DNA from: Camillea tinctor
Lineage: Eukaryota; Ascomycota; Sordariomycetes; Xylariales; Xylariaceae
DNA: 64,000 bases
Assembly: GCA_022578605.1 (NCBI GenBank)
Contig: MU394051.1
Location: forward strand, 1,475,664-1,539,663
Direction of reading: 5' to 3'
Shown: positions 61,201-64,000 of the stretch, in pieces
Layout: the number at the start of each line of letters is the position of its first letter
Position numbering within the stretch: the first letter of the stretch is position 1
Notes under the pieces: model-generated
The model's input: only the letters and a program-made list of their open reading frames with translations
Databases searched by the model: none
Told to the model about the DNA's origin: nothing
Position numbers and translations under genes: made by a program

Positions 61201-61262
61201 CCGGCTGCGAGACGTATAAAGTGTTTGCGCTACCGGAGGGCCCGTTTGCGGCGGGGTTGTGA
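58251..61262 (+). CDS. APC4: Anaphase-promoting complex subunit 4
   Basis: Seven exons: 58251-58467, 58536-58854, 58914-59505, 59562-60269, 60329-60386, 60662-60811 and 60949-61262; 785 aa, all phases consistent. The N-terminus is a WD40-like APC4 domain (NPSIELFAGAAGSKTLQIWRSNGQVV, GQFLAVGWSDGVVRLM), then the long helical APC4 region (FLPVLERIGIILSRLLGIARF, FVMEELELFNSFSIWLRHEIDRL). APC4 is a scaffold of the anaphase-promoting complex ubiquitin ligase. The sixth intron (60812-60948) has a GC donor (G|GCACGT); only this GC-AG splice keeps frame and produces LWAQKDSPLRLIRIP. The fifth intron (60387-60661) contains a 10-N gap in a G-rich tract, but exons on both sides fit (DST-VYIFRNS). The 3' end has a Ser-rich tract (DASSSSSSSLPQ). 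Confidence 0.92.
60396..60613. other. Assembly gap (10 N, 60483-60492) in homopolymer-rich APC4 intron
   Basis: Low-quality-looking G/GC-rich tract (60397-60482), ten Ns, then T-rich sequence and a C tract (about 60592-60611). The true intron length is unknown. Confidence 0.85.
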
Positions 61263-62003
61263 TAACAGGTGGAGTGATGTATGTATCTTGCGAGGTTTGA
61301 CCAAGAGGGAGGCGGCTTGGGGTTGGTAGGTGGAATGATAGGGGTGGATAGATGGTAACCATATGTCTGTGGTGGATTGGGAGGGATGAGAAGTATTATA
61401 GTAGGTGAGGAAACGAATAGTGAAAATGTTGTGTGAATTCCTTTCTATCCTTCCCTGTTTGTGTAGTGATCTGTTATGTGACATTGACATGGATTTATGA
61501 GCTGTATGCTTCTTGGTTTGTCTATTACGAAACCCATTCCCATAAGATTTACCAAAATGAATATCCATTCTAGTTTACCATGTAGTACCAATACTATACG
61601 TTCTCACCAGGATCCCCAAACGCTGAGATAGATAGACAAACCTCCTGGTTGCCCACCCTCCTTCCCGTCTTATTTTGCTTCACCCCTCACCTATAATCTT
61701 CTTTCCGTATATGTATATGTGGTTATTATTCTTTCCCAAACTCGTATGATCATTATATTTCCTATCTTTCGTCATCCATTCAAACATCATCGTCCCCTTA
61801 CAAAACACAGTCTAGATGGAAAAACCCTTTCCTCCTAATATTCCTAATCCCGTGTTAGACCAAAATCTCTCTACTTTCTTCCCTATAATCCCCACCCCCC
61901 TTCCTATAAGTTATATCATTCTCATCACAATCGCCTTCGTATCCTCATTCCCGCTTACCAACCCCCTCCTTTGCATATTTCTTATTCTTTCTTTCTTTCT
62001 TTC
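61263..62003. other. Intergenic between convergent APC4 and acyl-CoA ligase genes
   Basis: Shared 3' region with pyrimidine-rich sequence and TTTC repeats (61984-62005). No gene is supported. Confidence 0.5.
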
Positions 62004-64000
62004 TTATTTCCCACCCTCTTTTCCTTTAGCCTCAGCCCCGTTCTTGGCCCATTCGCGCAGCACGTTCTTCTGGATCTTACCCGTGCTCGTCTTGGGCAGC
62101 TCGTCGACGACCTCGACCTCGCGGGGCACCATATACCGGCTGATGCCGCTCTCGTCGCGCGCCCAGGCGATGACCTCCTGCGGATCGAGCGGGGTCGCGG
62201 CGCCCGGCTTCACCGTGACGTAGGCCTTGGGCCGCTCGCCCCAGTGGGAGTCCGGCACCGCGATCACGCCCGCTTCGAGGATCTTCTCGTGCTGCACCAG
62301 CGCGCTCTCGAGGGCTACGGAGCTGATGTTCTCGCCGCCTGTAAGGAAGTTAATCGGGTCAGTAACACAAAGACCCCTTTTTTTTTCTATGGTAGGATAT
62401 AGGGCTAGACTTACCGCTGATGATAATATCTTTAGCGCGGTCCTGAACCTGGGCGCTGCCGTCGGGGTGCATGACGGCGAGATCCCCGGAGTGCAGGACT
62501 CCGCCGGCGAAGAGCTTCCGCGTCGCGGCTGGGTCCTTGTAGTATCCCTTGGCGCAGATGTTGCCGGAGAATATTATCTCGCCGATCTCCTTGCCGTCGC
62601 GGGCAACGTCGATGAGAGCATCGTCCGGCTGGTCCTGCTTGACGACCCGGATCGGCAGGCTCGTGAGGAACCCGTGCCCCTGACGGGCCATCTTAGCGTA
62701 TTTCTCGTGCACCGGTAGGTTTTCCCAGGATGGCATGAAATACCCCTTTGTGATGGGACCGTATGTCTCGGTCATACCGTACACGTGAACAGGTATCAGG
62801 TTGAGGTTTGTCTTCAGATTTCGATTCCGCTAGTGTCAGTAGATTCACTACCTAAGTAAGATAGGTAACGGTTTGGTCGGGATAACGTACCATCTGCTCG
62901 AAAAGGTGTGCAGTCGGTGGACTTGCCGCGACTGTGACCTGCACGGGCTCTGGCAACCTTTCTGCTTCTTTCGCTGCACAGAGCAGGGTATTCACTGTCG
63001 GTGCGGCATTGAAATTTGTGATGCCCTCTTCTTTGAGCAGTTTCCATATCAGTGGGTAATCGATTTTCCTCAAGCAATAGTGTGTGCCTCTAACAGCCGT
63101 GACAGCCCATCTGCAAGCCATTAGTTCTCTTGACGTACTCTTCAACAGTCTCGCAAAAACCCGACTTACGGAAATGTCCATCCGACGGCGTGAAACCTGC
63201 GTATCGTTAGCTGATTAGTTGGGTTTTTATTGGAACATAGCTCTTACATAGGGAGTGTCCATAGGTATTTGCAGCCTCCAGGGTTTCTATTCAGGCCAGA
63301 CTCTACTATATTTCCGATGGCTGCAAGGTAAGAACCGCGATGTGTATAGACGCAGCCTTTGGGCTTTGAAGTGGTCCCGGAAGTGAAGGGTATAGCAATC
63401 ATATCATCTTCGTTTGTGCATTGTGACTTTAGGCCAGCCCAGCCCTTGCCACCCTGCGTACGATCATACTTCAAACCTTCCAGCACAGCTTCATCGAATG
63501 GGCCACACAGCTCTCCCTCGGTTGCATCGGTGTCCTGGGGACGTTAGCAATATGTACAGACTAGCCGTGCATAGATGACTATGGGGTGTGTGCTCACGAG
63601 ATCTACGACGAGAGGTACTTGTGGATGACTCTTCTTAAAGTCATCAAGCAACTGCTCATACTCTTGGTCTACTATGACACAGTCGACTTCAGCGAAATCA
63701 AGAATGTATGTGATGTCGTCTGGCTTTAACCTACGTTCCTGCATTAAACTCGGGAGCACGCGGATGCTTAGTCTATACCAACTTACCGATAGTTGACGGG
63801 CACCAAAACGCCACCAGCAGCCGCAATACCGAAAATGGACTCTAGGAAGGCCGGTGTGTTGGGAGCAAGCACGCCGACGCGCTTGTAACCATGCGTGAGC
63901 AAGTAATATGCAAGTCCCCGAGCACGGTCTGCGAATTCGATGTACGACCTTCTTAGGACCTTATGATTGGCGGTGATGTGATATATAGCTTGGGCATCAG
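62004..64000 (-). CDS. AMP-dependent acyl-CoA ligase/synthetase (C-terminal part, cut by right edge)
   Basis: Visible exons: 64000-63787 (continues beyond the edge), 63730-63598, 63534-63248, 63196-63170 (27 nt), 63110-62891, 62811-62415 and 62338-62004; all phases agree. Family signatures: GVLAPNTPAFLESIFGIAAAGGVLVPVNYRL, the P-loop-like FTSGTTSKPKG (AMP binding), YGMTETYGP, GEIIFSGNICAKGYY, HSGDLAV...RAKDIIISGGENIS, and the C-terminal PKTSTGKIQKNVLRE with the catalytic Lys. This is the ANL superfamily: ATP plus a carboxylic acid gives an acyl-AMP, then an acyl-CoA. The closest type is the medium/short-chain acyl-CoA ligases (AAE-like) but substrate cannot be read from sequence. The C-terminus ends in GKEGGK, with no peroxisomal SKL-type signal. 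The N-terminal start lies outside the window. Confidence 0.92.

Overview
The window looks like nuclear DNA of a filamentous ascomycete (Pezizomycotina, probably a Sordariomycete; the class is inference). The genes are typical fungal housekeeping genes. They are cut by short introns (mostly 50-130 nt) with GTAAGT-like donors, CTAAC/CTAAT branch points close to the acceptor, and many very small first exons. Proteins were assembled by hand; nearly every junction below is frame-consistent and gives a protein that matches its family. No rRNA gene, tRNA gene, CRISPR array or bacterial operon was found.

Left part (1-25 kb) is gene-sparse and accessory in character. It holds the 5' part of a TDP2-like endonuclease/exonuclease/phosphatase gene, a cytosolic GH1 beta-glucosidase, a CENP-V/GFA-fold protein, an Rch1/SLC10A7-like membrane protein, a lone Gag-like ORF, a secreted sedolisin protease (S53) and a small secreted cysteine-containing protein. 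Between them lie AT-rich stretches without recognisable genes, the largest being about 8.4 kb (16.9-25.3 kb).

Right part (25-64 kb) is denser and mostly conserved: a polyglutamine-rich protein of unknown function, the elongation-factor lysine methyltransferase EFM4, the PP2A scaffold subunit, the beta subunit of cytosolic Phe-tRNA synthetase, a myotubularin phosphatase, ribosomal protein uS3, a NIPA-type magnesium transporter, a large acidic protein of unknown function, delta-COP, APC4 and an acyl-CoA ligase cut by the right edge. They do not form a pathway cluster. They are ordinary cell machinery (translation, vesicle coat, phosphoinositide signalling, cell cycle), mostly in divergent or convergent pairs.

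Two 10-N assembly gaps (31204-31213 and 60483-60492) sit in extreme poly-G/poly-C tracts. The first is flanked by a near-duplicate of the same 30-base sequence and is probably an assembly artefact. The second lies inside an APC4 intron, and the flanking exons join in frame.

I did not find a convincing new multi-gene system. The most interesting items are a candidate TA-flanked MITE with near-perfect 56-bp inverted arms, the lone Gag-like ORF, a repeated I-D-Y acidic motif in the unknown acidic protein, the start-codon-only first exon of delta-COP, a GC-AG intron in APC4, and a strong G-quadruplex motif upstream of the NIPA gene.
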